Assembly: GCF_024749165.1 (NCBI RefSeq)
Contig: NZ_CP087190.1
Coordinates: 5,615,501-5,679,500, forward strand
Reading direction: 5' to 3'
DNA from: Pseudomonas sp. B21-023
Lineage (GTDB): Bacteria > Pseudomonadota > Gammaproteobacteria > Pseudomonadales > Pseudomonadaceae
Length of the DNA: 64,000 nucleotides
The translations under genes and the position numbers were made by a program. Each line of letters starts with the position of its first letter. The first letter of the stretch is position 1. The notes under the pieces were generated by a model, which saw only the letters and a program-made list of their open reading frames with translations, was not told the origin of the DNA and did not search any database. Shown piece by piece: positions 9,111 through 19,018 of this stretch.

Positions 9111-10688
9111 TTGAGCGACCTCCTCAACCGCCGCCTGAGCCTGCTCGGCGACAATATCGACCTGCTCAAGCAGTGCCTGCACGGCATTGAGCGCGAATGC
9201 CTGCGCGTGACCAAAGAAGGTCGCCTGGCCCAGACCCCACACCCCGAAGCACTGGGTTCGGCGCTGACCAACGAGCAGATCACCACCGACTATTCCGAGT
9301 CGCTGCTGGAGTTCATCACCCCAGCCCTGGCGGACCCTGCCAAGGTGCTCGAAAGCCTCGAACAGACCCACCGCTTCGTCTACAGCAAACTGGGCGACGA
9401 ACTGCTGTGGAGCCCTTCGATGCCCTGCGCGTTGCCGGCCGAAGAAGACATCCCGATCGCCGAGTACGGCAGCTCGAACATCGGCAAGCTCAAGCACGTG
9501 TACCGCAAGGGCCTGGCCCTGCGTTACGGCCGCACCATGCAGTGCATCGCCGGCATCCATTACAACTTCTCGCTGCCCGAGGCGCTGTGGCCGCTGTTGC
9601 GCGATGCCGAAGGCGGCGAGCAGGACGACCGCGACTACCAGTCCTCGGCCTATATCGCGCTGATCCGCAACTTCCGCCGCTACAGCTGGCTGCTGATGTA
9701 CCTGTTCGGCGCCTCCCCGGCCCTGGACAAAGGCTTCCTGCGCGGCCGCCCGCACCAGCTCGAAGAACTCGACGCCGAAACACTGTACCTGCCCTACGCC
9801 ACCAGCCTGCGCATGAGCGACCTGGGCTACCAGAGCAACGCCCAGGCGGGCCTCACGCCCTGCTACAACAACCTGGCCAGCTACACCGATAGCCTGCGCA
9901 AGGCCGTCGGCACGCCCTACCCGCCCTATGTCGAGGTCGGCACGCACGTCGACGGCGAGTGGGTGCAGTTGAACACCAACATCCTGCAGATCGAGAACGA
10001 GTACTACTCGAACATCCGCCCCAAGCGCGTCACCTACACCGGCGAGCGGCCGATCCAGGCCCTGACCTCGCGCGGCGTGCAGTACGTGGAAGTGCGCTGC
10101 CTGGACATCAACCCGTTCCTGCCAGTGGGCATCGACCTGACCGAAGCCCGTTTCCTCGACGCCTTCCTGCTGTTCTGCGCGCTCGAAGAGAGCCCGCAAC
10201 TGGACAACGGCGAGTGCGGCCAGTGCACCGACAACTTCCTCACCGTGGTCAAGGAAGGTCGGCGCCCGGGCCTGGAGCTGCGTCGTGACGGCCAGCCGGT
10301 CGCGTTGAAGCAATGGGCAAGCGAACTGATCGAGCGGATCGGCCAGCTGGCCGGGCTGCTCGATCGTGCCCAGGGTGGCAATGACCACGCCAAGGCCCTG
10401 GAGGTACAGCAGGCCAAGGTCGAAGACCCCGAGCTGACGCCATCGGCCCAGGTGCTGGCGCGCATGACCGAACACGACGAAACTTTCGTCCAGTTCTCCC
10501 TGCGCCAAAGCCGCCTGCACGCCGAGAGCTTCCGCGAGCAGCCACTGAGCAGCGCGCAGCAACAGGCCTTCGAAACCCTGGCTCGCGAGTCGATCGCCAA
10601 GCAGTCCGAGCTGGAACAGGAAGAGGTCGGTGACTTCGACCTGTTCGTCGGTGCCTACCAGGCCAGCATCCTGGCAATCAGCAACTGA
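9111..10688 (+). CDS. gshA: Glutamate-cysteine ligase
   Basis: First enzyme of glutathione synthesis, joining glutamate and cysteine through the gamma-carboxyl with ATP. The 525-residue product resembles the proteobacterial type 1 ligase throughout, including [11 protein letters not shown] near 18-28, the Cys-rich [12 protein letters not shown] near 150, and [12 protein letters not shown] and [17 protein letters not shown]. The TTG at 9111 is preferred because AAGGA precedes it by seven bases; a GTG at 9096 overlaps that ribosome site. A TetR gene follows with a one-base TGATG overlap. Confidence 0.93.
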   Translation: MSDLLNRRLSLLGDNIDLLKQCLHGIERECLRVTKEGRLAQTPHPEALGSALTNEQITTDYSESLLEFITPALADPAKVLESLEQTHRFVYSKLGDELLWSPSMPCALPAEEDIPIAEYGSSNIGKLKHVYRKGLALRYGRTMQCIAGIHYNFSLPEALWPLLRDAEGGEQDDRDYQSSAYIALIRNFRRYSWLLMYLFGASPALDKGFLRGRPHQLEELDAETLYLPYATSLRMSDLGYQSNAQAGLTPCYNNLASYTDSLRKAVGTPYPPYVEVGTHVDGEWVQLNTNILQIENEYYSNIRPKRVTYTGERPIQALTSRGVQYVEVRCLDINPFLPVGIDLTEARFLDAFLLFCALEESPQLDNGECGQCTDNFLTVVKEGRRPGLELRRDGQPVALKQWASELIERIGQLAGLLDRAQGGNDHAKALEVQQAKVEDPELTPSAQVLARMTEHDETFVQFSLRQSRLHAESFREQPLSSAQQQAFETLARESIAKQSELEQEEVGDFDLFVGAYQASILAISN

Positions 10689-11314
10689 TGAACCGCACCG
10701 CCCCCCCGCGCAAGCCACGCGCCAGCAGCCAGGCCAGGATCGAAGCGATCCTCGCCGCGGCGCGCGAGCTGCTGGCAGGCCAAGGGGTGGCGGGGTTGTC
10801 GATCTACAGCGTGGCCGAACGGGCGCAGATCCCGCCATCGTCGGTGTATCACTTCTTTGCCAGCGTGCCGGCCTTGCTGGAGGCGCTGACCGCCGACGTG
10901 CATCGGGCTTTTCGCGAAGCCTTGAGCGCACCGATCGACAGCGCGGCGTTCAGCACCTGGCATGGCCTGTCGCGGCTGATCGAGCAGCGCATGCTCGACA
11001 TCTACAACGAGGACGCCGCGGCGCGGCAGCTGATCCTCGCCCAGCATGGTTTGAGCGAAGTGGTCCAGGCTGATCGCCAGCATGATCTGGAACTGGGCGA
11101 GTTGATGCACCAACTGTTCGACCGGCATTTTCAGTTGCCAGCGATGCCGAGGGATGTGCACGTGTTCGCCCTGGCGATGGAACTGAGCGACCGGGTGTAT
11201 GCCCGCTCGATGCAGCTGCATGAGGCGATCACGCCACGCATGGCGGAGGAAGGGATGCGCGTGTTCGAGGCGTATCTGGGGCTGTATCTGCCGCCTTATC
11301 TGGCCAAGCGCTGA
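10688..11314 (+). CDS. TetR/AcrR-family regulator
   Basis: 208 residues with an N-terminal TetR helix-turn-helix (IEAILAAARELLAGQGVAGLS then IYSVAERAQIPPSSVYHFFAS, residues about 17-60) and a variable C-terminal ligand domain. The start codon overlaps the gshA stop, so it is probably read on the same message. The ligand and targets are unknown. The context (gshA upstream, the ssu operon beyond a REP pair) does not settle its role. Confidence 0.8.
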   Translation: MNRTAPPRKPRASSQARIEAILAAARELLAGQGVAGLSIYSVAERAQIPPSSVYHFFASVPALLEALTADVHRAFREALSAPIDSAAFSTWHGLSRLIEQRMLDIYNEDAAARQLILAQHGLSEVVQADRQHDLELGELMHQLFDRHFQLPAMPRDVHVFALAMELSDRVYARSMQLHEAITPRMAEEGMRVFEAYLGLYLPPYLAKR

Positions 11315-11337
11315 CCCTGAGCCCTGCAAATATCCTG

Positions 11338-11418
11338 TAGGAGCGGCTTTAGCCGCAATGCAGCCAACGCGATGTCTGGCACCCGCTCCGCGGGTGATCG
11401 CGGCTAAAGCCGCTCCTA
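11338..11418. repeat. REP inverted pair, GTAGGAGCGGCTTTAGCCGC type
   Basis: GTAGGAGCGGCTTTAGCCGC on the left faces the inverted copy GCGGCTAAAGCCGCTCCTA on the right, separated by about 40 bases that hold an inner CCGCTCCGCGGG palindrome. It sits between the convergent TetR and ssuF genes. Confidence 0.8.
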
Positions 11419-11436
11419 AAGGTACCGTGCAAGACT

Positions 11437-11652
11437 TCAGAGCTTGGCGATGGACACCTCGGTCGATTTCACGAAGGCGATCACCTCGCTGCCCACCTGC
11501 AACTCGAGCTCCTTCACGGAACGGGTGGTAATAACCGAGGTAACGATGCCAGAGGCGGTCTGCACGTCGATTTCCGACAGTACCGGGCCTTCGAGGATTT
11601 CCTTCACGGTGCCTTTGAACTGGTTGCGAACGTTGATGGCTTTGATGGTCAT
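11437..11652 (-). CDS. ssuF: Molbindin-like TOBE protein SsuF
   Basis: Small protein of 71 residues with one TOBE/Mop domain (NQFKGTVKEILEGPVLSEID and VITTRSVKELELQVGSEVIAFVKSTEV), of the type that binds molybdate or similar oxyanions. It is the last gene of the ssu operon, 30 bases after ssuB. In P. putida this gene is named ssuF and is needed for growth on organosulfur compounds; its biochemical role is unclear. Confidence 0.85.
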   Translation of the reverse strand: MTIKAINVRNQFKGTVKEILEGPVLSEIDVQTASGIVTSVITTRSVKELELQVGSEVIAFVKSTEVSIAKL

Positions 11653-11682
11653 GGCGTCATTCCTTTTTGCGGTTTCGGGGAT

Positions 11683-12495
11683 TCAATGAGCCCAGCGCAA
11701 CTGCGTGGGCAACGGGGCGACAGGTTCCGGATCGGGCGGCGTGCCCGGGACGGAGAGAACACGGTTGAGCACTTCGCTTTCCAGCGCCGCCAAGCGGTGC
11801 GAACCCCGCACCCGGGGTCGCGGCAGGTCGATGACCAGGTCCAGGCCGACGGCGCCGTCTTCGATCAGGATCACCCGGTCGGCCACGGCGACGGCTTCGC
11901 TGACGTCGTGGGTGACCAGCAGCACGGTGAAACCGTGCTGGCGCCACAGGCGCTCGATCAGTTGCTGCATCTCGATACGGGTCAGGGCGTCCAGCGCGCC
12001 CAAGGGCTCATCCAGCAGCAGCAGACGCGGCTGATGAATGAGCGCCCGGGCCAGGGCCACCCGCTGTTTCTGGCCACCGGACAAGGCTGCCGGCCACTCA
12101 TTGGCGCGATCGACCAGGCCGACCGCCTCCAGGGCTTCCAGGGCGCGTGGCCGCCAGTTGCCGGACAACCCCAGGCCAACGTTGTCGATCACCTTCTTCC
12201 AGGGCAGCAGGCGCGCGTCCTGGAACATCAGCCGGGTATCCTCGCGGGCCTCGGCAAGCGCTGCGGCGCCCGCCAGCAATTGGCCGCCACTGGGCTGGTC
12301 GAGCCCGGCCAGCAGGCGCAACAAGGTGCTTTTACCGCAACCACTGCGACCAACGATGGCAACGAACTGGCCAGCCGGAATGTGCAGATCGATCCCGCGC
12401 AGCACTTCGCGCTGGCCGAACGTACGACGCAGGTCCCTGGCCGCCAGGGGGATGCCACGCAGCAGGCGTGGCGGTTGTGCCTTGAGTACCGTCAT
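11683..12495 (-). CDS. ssuB: Aliphatic sulfonate ABC transporter ATPase
   Basis: ATP-binding subunit (270 residues) of the alkanesulfonate importer. Walker [10 protein letters not shown] near 53, Q-loop [10 protein letters not shown], signature LSGGQKQR and Walker [13 protein letters not shown] are all present. The open frame runs far upstream, but the gene starts at the ATG at 12495 (MTVLKAQPP) with GGAGGG just before it, overlapping the ssuC stop as TGATG. Confidence 0.93.
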   Translation of the reverse strand: MTVLKAQPPRLLRGIPLAARDLRRTFGQREVLRGIDLHIPAGQFVAIVGRSGCGKSTLLRLLAGLDQPSGGQLLAGAAALAEAREDTRLMFQDARLLPWKKVIDNVGLGLSGNWRPRALEALEAVGLVDRANEWPAALSGGQKQRVALARALIHQPRLLLLDEPLGALDALTRIEMQQLIERLWRQHGFTVLLVTHDVSEAVAVADRVILIEDGAVGLDLVIDLPRPRVRGSHRLAALESEVLNRVLSVPGTPPDPEPVAPLPTQLRWAH

Positions 12496-13292
12496 CACGC
12501 GCCCTCCTTCTTCGCCACCTGGTAGGCCGGGTGCCAACGCAGCCACACACGCTCCAGGCCGCGGGCGGCCAGGTCGGCGAGCTTGCCGAGCACCGCGTAC
12601 AGGACGATGGCCAGCACCACCACGTCGGTCTGCAGGAATTCGCGGGCGTTCATCGCCAGATAGCCGATACCGGCATTGGCCGAGATGGTCTCGGCGACGA
12701 TCAACGTCAGCCACATGAAACCCAGGGCGAAACGCACGCCGACCAGGATCGAAGGCAGCGCCCCCGGCAGGATCACCTGACGGAACAGCGCGAAGCCCGA
12801 CAGCCCGTAGCTGCGCGCCATCTCCACCAGCGCCGGATCGACATTGCGGATCCCGTGATAGGTGTTCAGGTAGATGGGGAACAGCGTCCCCAGGGCCACC
12901 AGGAAAATCTTTGCCGACTCGTCGATGCCGAACCACAGGATCACCAGCGGGATCAGCGCCAGGTGCGGCACGTTGCGGATCATCTGCACCGAACTGTCGA
13001 GCAGGCGCTCGCCCCAGTTCGACAGGCCGGTGATGAAGCCGAGCAACAGGCCTAGACTGCCGCCGATCACGAAGCCCAGGCCGGCACGCCAGCCGCTGAT
13101 GGCCAGGTGGGTCCAGATCTGGCCACTGCGCACCAGCTCGACGCCGGCGCTGACCACCGCGCTCGGCGCCGGCAGGATGCGGGTCGACAGCCAGCCTGCG
13201 CTGACCGCCAACTGCCATACCGCCAGCAGCAGGATCGGCAGGGCCCACGGCGCCAGGCGCTTGGACCAGGTGGTGGTGGATGCACGACTCAT
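12495..13292 (-). CDS. ssuC: Aliphatic sulfonate ABC transporter permease
   Basis: Inner-membrane permease of 265 residues with about six transmembrane segments. The conserved cytoplasmic loop [26 protein letters not shown] (near 150-175) contacts the ATPase. It belongs to the TauC/SsuC group of the binding-protein-dependent permeases. It starts 11 bases after ssuD and overlaps ssuB by one base. Confidence 0.93.
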   Translation of the reverse strand: MSRASTTTWSKRLAPWALPILLLAVWQLAVSAGWLSTRILPAPSAVVSAGVELVRSGQIWTHLAISGWRAGLGFVIGGSLGLLLGFITGLSNWGERLLDSSVQMIRNVPHLALIPLVILWFGIDESAKIFLVALGTLFPIYLNTYHGIRNVDPALVEMARSYGLSGFALFRQVILPGALPSILVGVRFALGFMWLTLIVAETISANAGIGYLAMNAREFLQTDVVVLAIVLYAVLGKLADLAARGLERVWLRWHPAYQVAKKEGA

Positions 13293-13303
13293 GGCACCGG
13301 CCC

Positions 13304-14452
13304 TCAGCTCTGCGACACGGACTTGGGCAGGATGTCGTTGGCGACCATTTCACCGAACGGGCTTACGTAGCCACCGGTTTTCGGCTGCTCCGGGCGCTGC
13401 ACGTCCAGATGCGGGAACAGCAGCTCGGCGACGCGGTACGACTCTTCGAGGTGTGGATAGCCCGAGAAGATGAAGGTATCGATGCCAAGATCGGCGTATT
13501 CCTTGACCCGCGCCGCGACGGTCGGGCCATCGCCCACCAACGCGGTGCCGGCACCGCCACGCACCAGGCCGACACCGGCCCACAGGTTAGGGGCCACTTC
13601 GAGCTTGTCGCGCTTGCCACCGTGCAGGGCGGCCATGCGCTGCTGGCCGACCGAGTCGAAGCGCGCGAGCGACGCCTGGGCGCGGGCGATGGTGTCGTCG
13701 TCCAGGTGCGAGATCAGCCTGTCGGCGGCAGCCCAGGCCTCCTCGTTGGTTTCCCGTACAATCACGTGCAAGCGAATGCCGAAGCGCACCTCACGGCCCT
13801 GGGCGGCCGCTTTCTCACGTACCGCAGCAATCTTCTCGGCCACCGCGGCCGGCGGCTCGCCCCAGGTCAGGTACAGCTCGACCTGCTCGGCGGCCAAGTC
13901 CTGGGCAGCGTCAGACGAGCCACCGAAGTACAGCGGCGGGCGCGGCTGCTGGATCGGCGGGTAGAGCAGCTTGGCGCCTTTCACCTGGATATGCTTGCCG
14001 TCGTAGTCGACCGTTTCGCCTTCGAGCACCTTGCGCCAGATACGAGTGAATTCCACCGACGCCTCATAGCGTTCCTGGTGGTTCAGGTGCAGGCCATCAC
14101 CGGCCAGTTCGTCCGGATCGCCACCGGTCACCAGGTTGAACAATGCACGGCCGTTGGACAGACGATCCAGGGTGGCGGCCTGGCGTGCAGCCACGGTCGG
14201 CGAGATGATCCCTGGGCGCAGGGCCACCAGGAACTTCAGGCGCTCGGTCACCGGGATCAGCGACGCGGCCACCAGCCAGGAGTCCTCGCAGGAACGTCCG
14301 GTGGGGATCAGCACGCCGCCAAAACCCAGGCGGTCGGCGGCCTGGGCGATCTGGCTCAGGTAGCCGTGATCGACGGCGCGGGCGCCTTCGCTGGTGCCCA
14401 GGTACTTGCCGTCACCATGGGTAGGGAGGAACCAGAAAATGTTAAGGCTCAT
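13304..14452 (-). CDS. ssuD: FMNH2-dependent alkanesulfonate monooxygenase
   Basis: Splits alkanesulfonates into aldehyde and sulfite using reduced flavin from SsuE. The 382-residue length equals the family norm (E. coli 381). The bacterial-luciferase-like fold is evident from [19 protein letters not shown] at the start, [26 protein letters not shown] and [17 protein letters not shown] conserved Arg-rich loop lies in [21 protein letters not shown]. Between ssuA and ssuC. Confidence 0.95.
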   Translation of the reverse strand: MSLNIFWFLPTHGDGKYLGTSEGARAVDHGYLSQIAQAADRLGFGGVLIPTGRSCEDSWLVAASLIPVTERLKFLVALRPGIISPTVAARQAATLDRLSNGRALFNLVTGGDPDELAGDGLHLNHQERYEASVEFTRIWRKVLEGETVDYDGKHIQVKGAKLLYPPIQQPRPPLYFGGSSDAAQDLAAEQVELYLTWGEPPAAVAEKIAAVREKAAAQGREVRFGIRLHVIVRETNEEAWAAADRLISHLDDDTIARAQASLARFDSVGQQRMAALHGGKRDKLEVAPNLWAGVGLVRGGAGTALVGDGPTVAARVKEYADLGIDTFIFSGYPHLEESYRVAELLFPHLDVQRPEQPKTGGYVSPFGEMVANDILPKSVSQS

Positions 14453-14512
14453 TGGAGTTGTCTCCTCAAGGGTGGCTCATGCCGGGGCGACGCCCCGGCG
14501 CAGGCGAAACGT

Positions 14513-15478
14513 TCAAGGCGCACTGGCGACCTTGGCCGGGGGTGTCCAGATCACGTCCTTGATGCTCAAGGGTTTGGGAATCAGCTTCAGGGCCTGGAAG
14601 GTGTCGGCAATCTTCTGCTGTGCGGCGATCACTTCCGGGGTCAGCGGCGCGGCTCCATAGCCTTGGCGCTTGACCGAAGTCAGGGTGATGTCGGCTGGCA
14701 GGCCGAGCAGCGGCGCAACCTGGTCGGTGACCTGCTGCGGATTGGCCTGGGACCAATCGCCCACGGCGCGCACTTCTTCAACCAGGGTGTTGATCACCGC
14801 CGGGTGCTGGGTCGCATAGCTGCGGGTGGCGAGGTAGAACTGGTGATTGTCGACCAGATCCTTGCCGTCACGCAGGGTGCGTGCCTGCAGCTGTTGCTCG
14901 GCGGCGGCCTGGTACGGGTCCCAGATCACCCAGGCATCGACACTGCCGCGCTCGAAGGCGGCGCGGGCATCGGCAGGGGGCAGGTAGACAGGCTGGATAT
15001 CGGTGTACTGGAGACCGGCGTCTTCCAGGGCACGCACCAGCAGGTAATGCACGTTGGAACCCTTGTTGAGGGCGACTTTCCTGCCCTTGAGTTCCTTCAC
15101 CGACTGGATCGTCGAGCCCTTCGGCACCAGGATCGCCTCGCTGTGCGGGGCTGGCGGCTCATAGGCGACGTAGAGCAGATCGGCGCCCGCGGCCTGGGCA
15201 AACACCGGCGGCGTTTCGCCGGTCACGCCAAAGTCGATGGAGCCGACGTTGAGCCCTTCGAGCAGCTGTGGCCCTCCGGGGAACTCGGTCCATTGCACGT
15301 CGATGCCCTGTTCCTTCAGGCGCTTTTCCAGCGAGCCCTTGGCCTTGAGCAGCACCAGGGTGCCGTATTTCTGGTAACCGATACGCAGGCTCTCGGCCTG
15401 GGCTTGGCTGATGGCGCCGAAGGACGCAGCCGCCGCGAACAGGGCGACCAGACCACGACGCAAGAAGACTGTGCGCAT
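14513..15478 (-). CDS. ssuA: Aliphatic sulfonate-binding periplasmic protein
   Basis: Periplasmic receptor of 321 residues for alkanesulfonate uptake. A signal peptide ends near residue 28 (SQAQA, before ESLRIGYQKYG). The mature chain follows the NMT1/SsuA pattern with YQKYGTLVLLKAKGSLEKRL, TGETPPVFAQAAGADLLYVA and DAWVIWDPYQAAAEQQL. It is the second gene of the operon, 95 bases after ssuE. Confidence 0.93.
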   Translation of the reverse strand: MRTVFLRRGLVALFAAAASFGAISQAQAESLRIGYQKYGTLVLLKAKGSLEKRLKEQGIDVQWTEFPGGPQLLEGLNVGSIDFGVTGETPPVFAQAAGADLLYVAYEPPAPHSEAILVPKGSTIQSVKELKGRKVALNKGSNVHYLLVRALEDAGLQYTDIQPVYLPPADARAAFERGSVDAWVIWDPYQAAAEQQLQARTLRDGKDLVDNHQFYLATRSYATQHPAVINTLVEEVRAVGDWSQANPQQVTDQVAPLLGLPADITLTSVKRQGYGAAPLTPEVIAAQQKIADTFQALKLIPKPLSIKDVIWTPPAKVASAP

Positions 15479-15573
15479 GGCGCTCTCCTGTGCGAGTTGG
15501 GTTCGGGTAGCACCTGCTTGCCTCGTTGACGGGCGAGTAAGGTGGGGACAGCGATGGAGCGGTCAAGCCTGGT

Positions 15574-16167
15574 TCAGATACTCCAGCGGGCACTGATCAG
15601 GCGTTCGTTGAGCACGCCGGGGGCGACTGGTTGGGGCCGGCGCGCCATGGCGCTGTGGAATGTTTCCAGCGAATCCTGCAGGCGCTGCTCCAGGGCAGCG
15701 ACCAGCTGCGCGGGCCTGGCGCCCTCACCGTAGGCAATCTGGCTGTCGTCGGCGAAGATCCCTTGCAGGGTCTCCTGCGCCTTGAGGGCCGACAGCACGG
15801 GCTTGAGCGCGTAGTCCACGGCCAACATGTGGGCGATGCTGCCACCGGTTGCGATCGGCAACACTACCTTGTGTTCCAGGGCCCGCTCGGGCAGCAGGTC
15901 GAGCAAGGTCTTCAAGGCCCCGGCGAAGGACGCCTTGTACACCGGGGTGGCCACCACCAGGCCGTCGGCCTGGGCTACAAGTTCGTTGAAGTGGCGCACC
16001 TGCGGGCTGTCGAAACGGGCATGCAGCAGATCTTCGGCGGGAAACTCACGCACCTGGAAGGTCACCACTTCGACACCCCGCTCCTGCAGCCAGTCGCGCG
16101 AGCGTTCTAGCAGCACGCCGGAGCGTGAACGAAGACTGGGGCTACCACCGACAGAGACAACCAGCAT
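15574..16167 (-). CDS. ssuE: NADPH-dependent FMN reductase
   Basis: Supplies FMNH2 to SsuD. Flavodoxin-like protein of 197 residues: [20 protein letters not shown] at the N-terminus (phosphate-binding loop), [23 protein letters not shown] near 80-102 and [23 protein letters not shown] near 110-132. I chose ATG 16167 with GGAAG upstream; an upstream extension of 22 codons looks non-coding. First gene of the ssu operon, so the AT-rich stretch 16230-16320 should hold its promoter. Confidence 0.92.
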   Translation of the reverse strand: MLVVSVGGSPSLRSRSGVLLERSRDWLQERGVEVVTFQVREFPAEDLLHARFDSPQVRHFNELVAQADGLVVATPVYKASFAGALKTLLDLLPERALEHKVVLPIATGGSIAHMLAVDYALKPVLSALKAQETLQGIFADDSQIAYGEGARPAQLVAALEQRLQDSLETFHSAMARRPQPVAPGVLNERLISARWSI

Positions 16168-16249
16168 TGAAAGCGCTTCCTTCGATTCGATTGCAGGGCC
16201 GCGAGGGGTTGTCCCCGCTGGATGTAACGACATTAACAGCTCGTCACAT

Positions 16250-16262
16250 ATACCTATAAATC
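16250..16262. promoter_or_regulatory. AT-rich candidate sulfur-regulatory site before ssuE
   Basis: Contains ATACCTATA (16250-16258) and CCTATAAATC (16253-16262) in the AT-rich leader 83 bases before ssuE. The same decamer lies at 18689-18698 in front of the porin/tau region, and ATACCT(T/A)TA recurs at 18786 and 59129. A CysB-type site is one possible explanation. Confidence 0.3.
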
Positions 16263-16324
16263 ATATTTTTTCATTTGTTTATTCCATTTATGAATTTCGG
16301 ATTTGTTGTAGCCACGCAATAAAA

Positions 16325-16345
16325 AAGGGCCGTCGAAACGGCCCG
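16325..16345 (-). terminator. Terminator of lsfA
   Basis: On the minus strand, GGGCCGT-TTCG-ACGGCCC is followed directly by a run of six T. It lies about 40 bases past the lsfA stop and has the classic form of an intrinsic terminator. Confidence 0.85.
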
Positions 16346-16386
16346 AAGATCCCTGCTTGGCTAAGAGCAATGCAACGAGGAATGCT

Positions 16387-17025
16387 TCAGCGATTGGGTT
16401 GCGGGGTCAGCCGCAGATAGGGTTTCACCGCCCGATACCCTTTCGGGAAACGACGTTTGATTTCATCTTCGTCCTTGAGCGAAGGCACGATCACTACCTC
16501 ATCGCCGTCCTGCCAGTTGCCCGGCGTGGCGACCTTGTAGTTGTCGGTCAGCTGCAGCGAGTCGATCACCCGCAGGATCTCGTTGAAGTTGCGCCCGGTA
16601 CTGGCCGGATAGGTAATGGTCAGGCGCACCTTCTTGTTCGGGTCGATGACGAACAGCGAGCGCACGGTCAGGGTGTCGTTGGCGTTGGGGTGGATCAGGT
16701 CGTACAGGTCGGAAACCTTGCGGTCGGCATCGGCGATGATCGGGAAGTTGACCACGGTGTTCTGGGTCTCGTTGATGTCGTCGATCCACTTGTGGTGCGA
16801 GTCCACCGGGTCCACCGACAGGGCGATGGCCTTGACCCCGCGCTTGGCGAAATCATCCTTGAGCTTGGCGGTCAGGCCCAGTTCGGTGGTGCACACCGGG
16901 GTGAAGTCGGCCGGGTGGGAGAACAGCACGCCCCAGCTGTCGCCCAGCCATTCGTGGAAACGGATCTTGCCGGCGCTGGAATCCTGTTCGAAATCGGGGG
17001 CGATATCGCCAAGTTTGAGGCTCAT
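16387..17025 (-). CDS. lsfA: 1-Cys peroxiredoxin LsfA
   Basis: Peroxiredoxin of the Prdx6 group, 212 residues. The peroxidatic cysteine is Cys45 in HPADFTPVCTTELG; no conserved resolving cysteine is evident. It reduces peroxides in the cytoplasm. LsfA is a sulfate-starvation-induced protein in P. putida, which suits its place between ssu and the porin/tau genes. Monocistronic: it has its own terminator and an AT-rich upstream region (17070-17140). Confidence 0.93.
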   Translation of the reverse strand: MSLKLGDIAPDFEQDSSAGKIRFHEWLGDSWGVLFSHPADFTPVCTTELGLTAKLKDDFAKRGVKAIALSVDPVDSHHKWIDDINETQNTVVNFPIIADADRKVSDLYDLIHPNANDTLTVRSLFVIDPNKKVRLTITYPASTGRNFNEILRVIDSLQLTDNYKVATPGNWQDGDEVVIVPSLKDEDEIKRRFPKGYRAVKPYLRLTPQPNR

Positions 17026-17148
17026 GGAAGCGGCTCCTGTGCTGTGTCTGGCCTTGTGGGTTCAATGTGCCTGCTTCCGAATAAAAATAAAAAGAATAAA
17101 TATCGATTTATTTATAACCATATTGCATACGGAATCGCAGGCACAAAA

Positions 17149-17171
17149 AAGCCTCGCACTAGGCGAGGCTT
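17149..17171 (-). terminator. Terminator of the OprD-family porin gene
   Basis: GCCTCGC (17151-17157) pairs with GCGAGGC (17163-17169). Read on the minus strand, the stem is followed by TTTTTT. It lies about 20 bases past the porin stop at 17190. Confidence 0.85.
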
Positions 17172-17189
17172 TCTTTGTGCAGCTACGAC

Positions 17190-18518
17190 TTACATGAAGG
17201 CGTAAGTGTAGTTGACGATGAAGCGAGTCTGGTCCTGGTCGGCTGCGGAACCCGAACCGGTACCACGGTAGACACCCTGGCGCAGGCTGAAGCCCAGGCC
17301 CTTGAGGGTGCCTTCCTGCAGAACGTAGTCGACGCGAGCGTCACGTTCCCACTCGCTGAAGGTACCGTGGCCATTGGTGGCACGGCCATCTTCACCACGC
17401 AGGTAAGCAACCGATGCTTTCAGGCCCGGCACACCCAGACGAGCGAAGTCGTAGGAGTACTGACCGAAGGTGGTGTTTTCACCGGCCTTGGCGAACTGGT
17501 TGATCATGCTGTCGGTGAACAGATAGAAGCTCGCGCCGCCAGCACCTTCGTCGACCAGGCTGCCTTGGTTCAGCCAGACGAAACCACCGTCATCGCTGAC
17601 TTGCTGATGACCCAGCATCAGCGCATGGCCGCCAAGGGTATAAGTGAACATGGCCGACCAGGTCTTGTTGTCGACCTCGCCTGGGTTCTTGGCGTAACCG
17701 CCATTGTTCTTGAACTCGTAGCCCGCTTCACCGTTCTTGCCGTCATTGCTGCTCTTGAAGTAGCGCAGGTCGGTCTTGAACGACTGGTCATCAGCGATCT
17801 GGAACACGTGAGTCGCGCCCAGGAAGTGCTGCTTGTAGAAGTCTTCCAGGTTCGAGTAGTAGTACTGCAGGGTCAGGTCCTTGGTGACCTTCCAGTCAGC
17901 ACCGGCGTAGCGGAACTTGTTGCTTTCCTGGGTAGCGCCCTGCACCGACAGACCGGTACGGTTGCTCGACGCACGGCCCATCGCATGGGTCAATTGACCG
18001 GCGTTGATGGTCAGGTTGTCGATCTCTTTCGAAGAGATGGTGCCACCTTCAAAGGTTTGTGGCAGCAGACGACCATCGTTGGACACGAGGATTGGCAGGT
18101 TAGGTGCCAGTGCGCTACCGAAGTGCGCCTCGGTCTTGGAGAAACGAGCCTTTGCATTGGCGCCCAGACGTGCCCACTGCTTCTCGGCAGAGCCGTCGGA
18201 GTCACTAGGGAAGAAGCTGCTGCCGTTCTGGTGGTAGCCCTTGCCGCCATCCAGGTGAATACCCCACAGGGCTTGAGCGTCCACACCAAAGCCAACGGTG
18301 CCTTGGGTAAAGCCGGAGATGTAGTCAAGCTTGAAACCTTGACCGGACTCACGAACGTCAGGACGTGGCTTGCTACCAGGCGCTTCACGGTTGTCGTTGT
18401 TGAAGTACATGGTGCGCGAGCTCAGGGACAGCTTGCTGTCCTCGACGAAACCTGCAGCGCCTGCTTGTTGGGCGAGAACCCCCAGTGCCACGGCCAGAGC
18501 CAGGCTGGACTTGTACAT
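17190..18518 (-). CDS. OprD-family outer-membrane porin (OprE/OprQ-like)
   Basis: Substrate-specific porin of 442 residues with a signal peptide ending near residue 21 (QQAGA) and a beta-barrel ending in aromatic YTYAFM. OprD features include GFVEDSKLSLSSRTMYFNND, FKLDYISGFTQGTVGFGVDA and YAGADWKVTKDLTLQYYYSNLEDFY. The position next to tauABCD, divergently transcribed, suggests a route for organosulfur compounds across the outer membrane, but this is inference. The product resembles OprE/OprQ but I do not assign a symbol. Confidence 0.88.
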   Translation of the reverse strand: MYKSSLALAVALGVLAQQAGAAGFVEDSKLSLSSRTMYFNNDNREAPGSKPRPDVRESGQGFKLDYISGFTQGTVGFGVDAQALWGIHLDGGKGYHQNGSSFFPSDSDGSAEKQWARLGANAKARFSKTEAHFGSALAPNLPILVSNDGRLLPQTFEGGTISSKEIDNLTINAGQLTHAMGRASSNRTGLSVQGATQESNKFRYAGADWKVTKDLTLQYYYSNLEDFYKQHFLGATHVFQIADDQSFKTDLRYFKSSNDGKNGEAGYEFKNNGGYAKNPGEVDNKTWSAMFTYTLGGHALMLGHQQVSDDGGFVWLNQGSLVDEGAGGASFYLFTDSMINQFAKAGENTTFGQYSYDFARLGVPGLKASVAYLRGEDGRATNGHGTFSEWERDARVDYVLQEGTLKGLGFSLRQGVYRGTGSGSAADQDQTRFIVNYTYAFM

Positions 18519-19018
18519 GTTTTGCTCCTCTACGTTCTAATTTTTGTGCGTCTCAAGCGGCGGAGTCTGCTGCCCCACTCACCCGGATTGGCGATTTAGC
18601 ACCAAAGCGTGACCGCCTAGTCAATCACTAACGATCGATTCGCGACTTTGGTCTAACCCGCCGACCTGCGCTACAGGATAATGACAATCCTATAAATCCA
18701 AAATGACCGTTTTATGAATCTGTAAGATTTTTACGGAATAACATCGGAACCATTCCTACGAATCGTTGTATCGACGCCGTCAATCATACCTTTAGGTTAT
18801 GTGCAAACGTTTGCAAGGGTGGCGACCAACGGCCTCCCGTCGGAACCGATCAAGCGTAGCTAGCTTGGGGGATTCCGCTACTGGCACCGCCGCCCCACAC
18901 GGACGGAGGTCAGAGCGATTGGCTTTTAAGCTAATTCTAAAAAGTTATTTATTTCATGTTTCTTAGATCATCTAGTCTTCTCGCCATCTATCCCGAATGC
19001 CTGACGAGAGGTTCAACC
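18519..19018. promoter_or_regulatory. Divergent control region between porin gene and tauA
   Basis: A 500-base stretch without a gene. It carries two AT-rich motifs shared with other sulfur promoters (CCTATAAATC at 18689-18698 and ATACCTTTA at 18786-18794) and an AT-rich patch near 18930-18960 before tauA. No confident -10/-35 pair could be assigned. Confidence 0.4.

Noticed and set aside
9069-10931. A 620-codon minus-strand frame opposite gshA
   Set aside because: No domain is recognisable and gshA on the plus strand accounts for the conserved sequence.
12496-13353. Continuous open frame upstream of ssuB suggesting a 556-residue ATPase
   Set aside because: The extension is a shifted frame of ssuC. 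ssuB has its own ribosome site and start at 12495.
13280-15529. A 749-codon plus-strand open frame opposite ssuC, ssuD and ssuA
   Set aside because: It is a shadow of high-GC codon use on the other strand. The minus strand encodes three clearly recognised proteins there.
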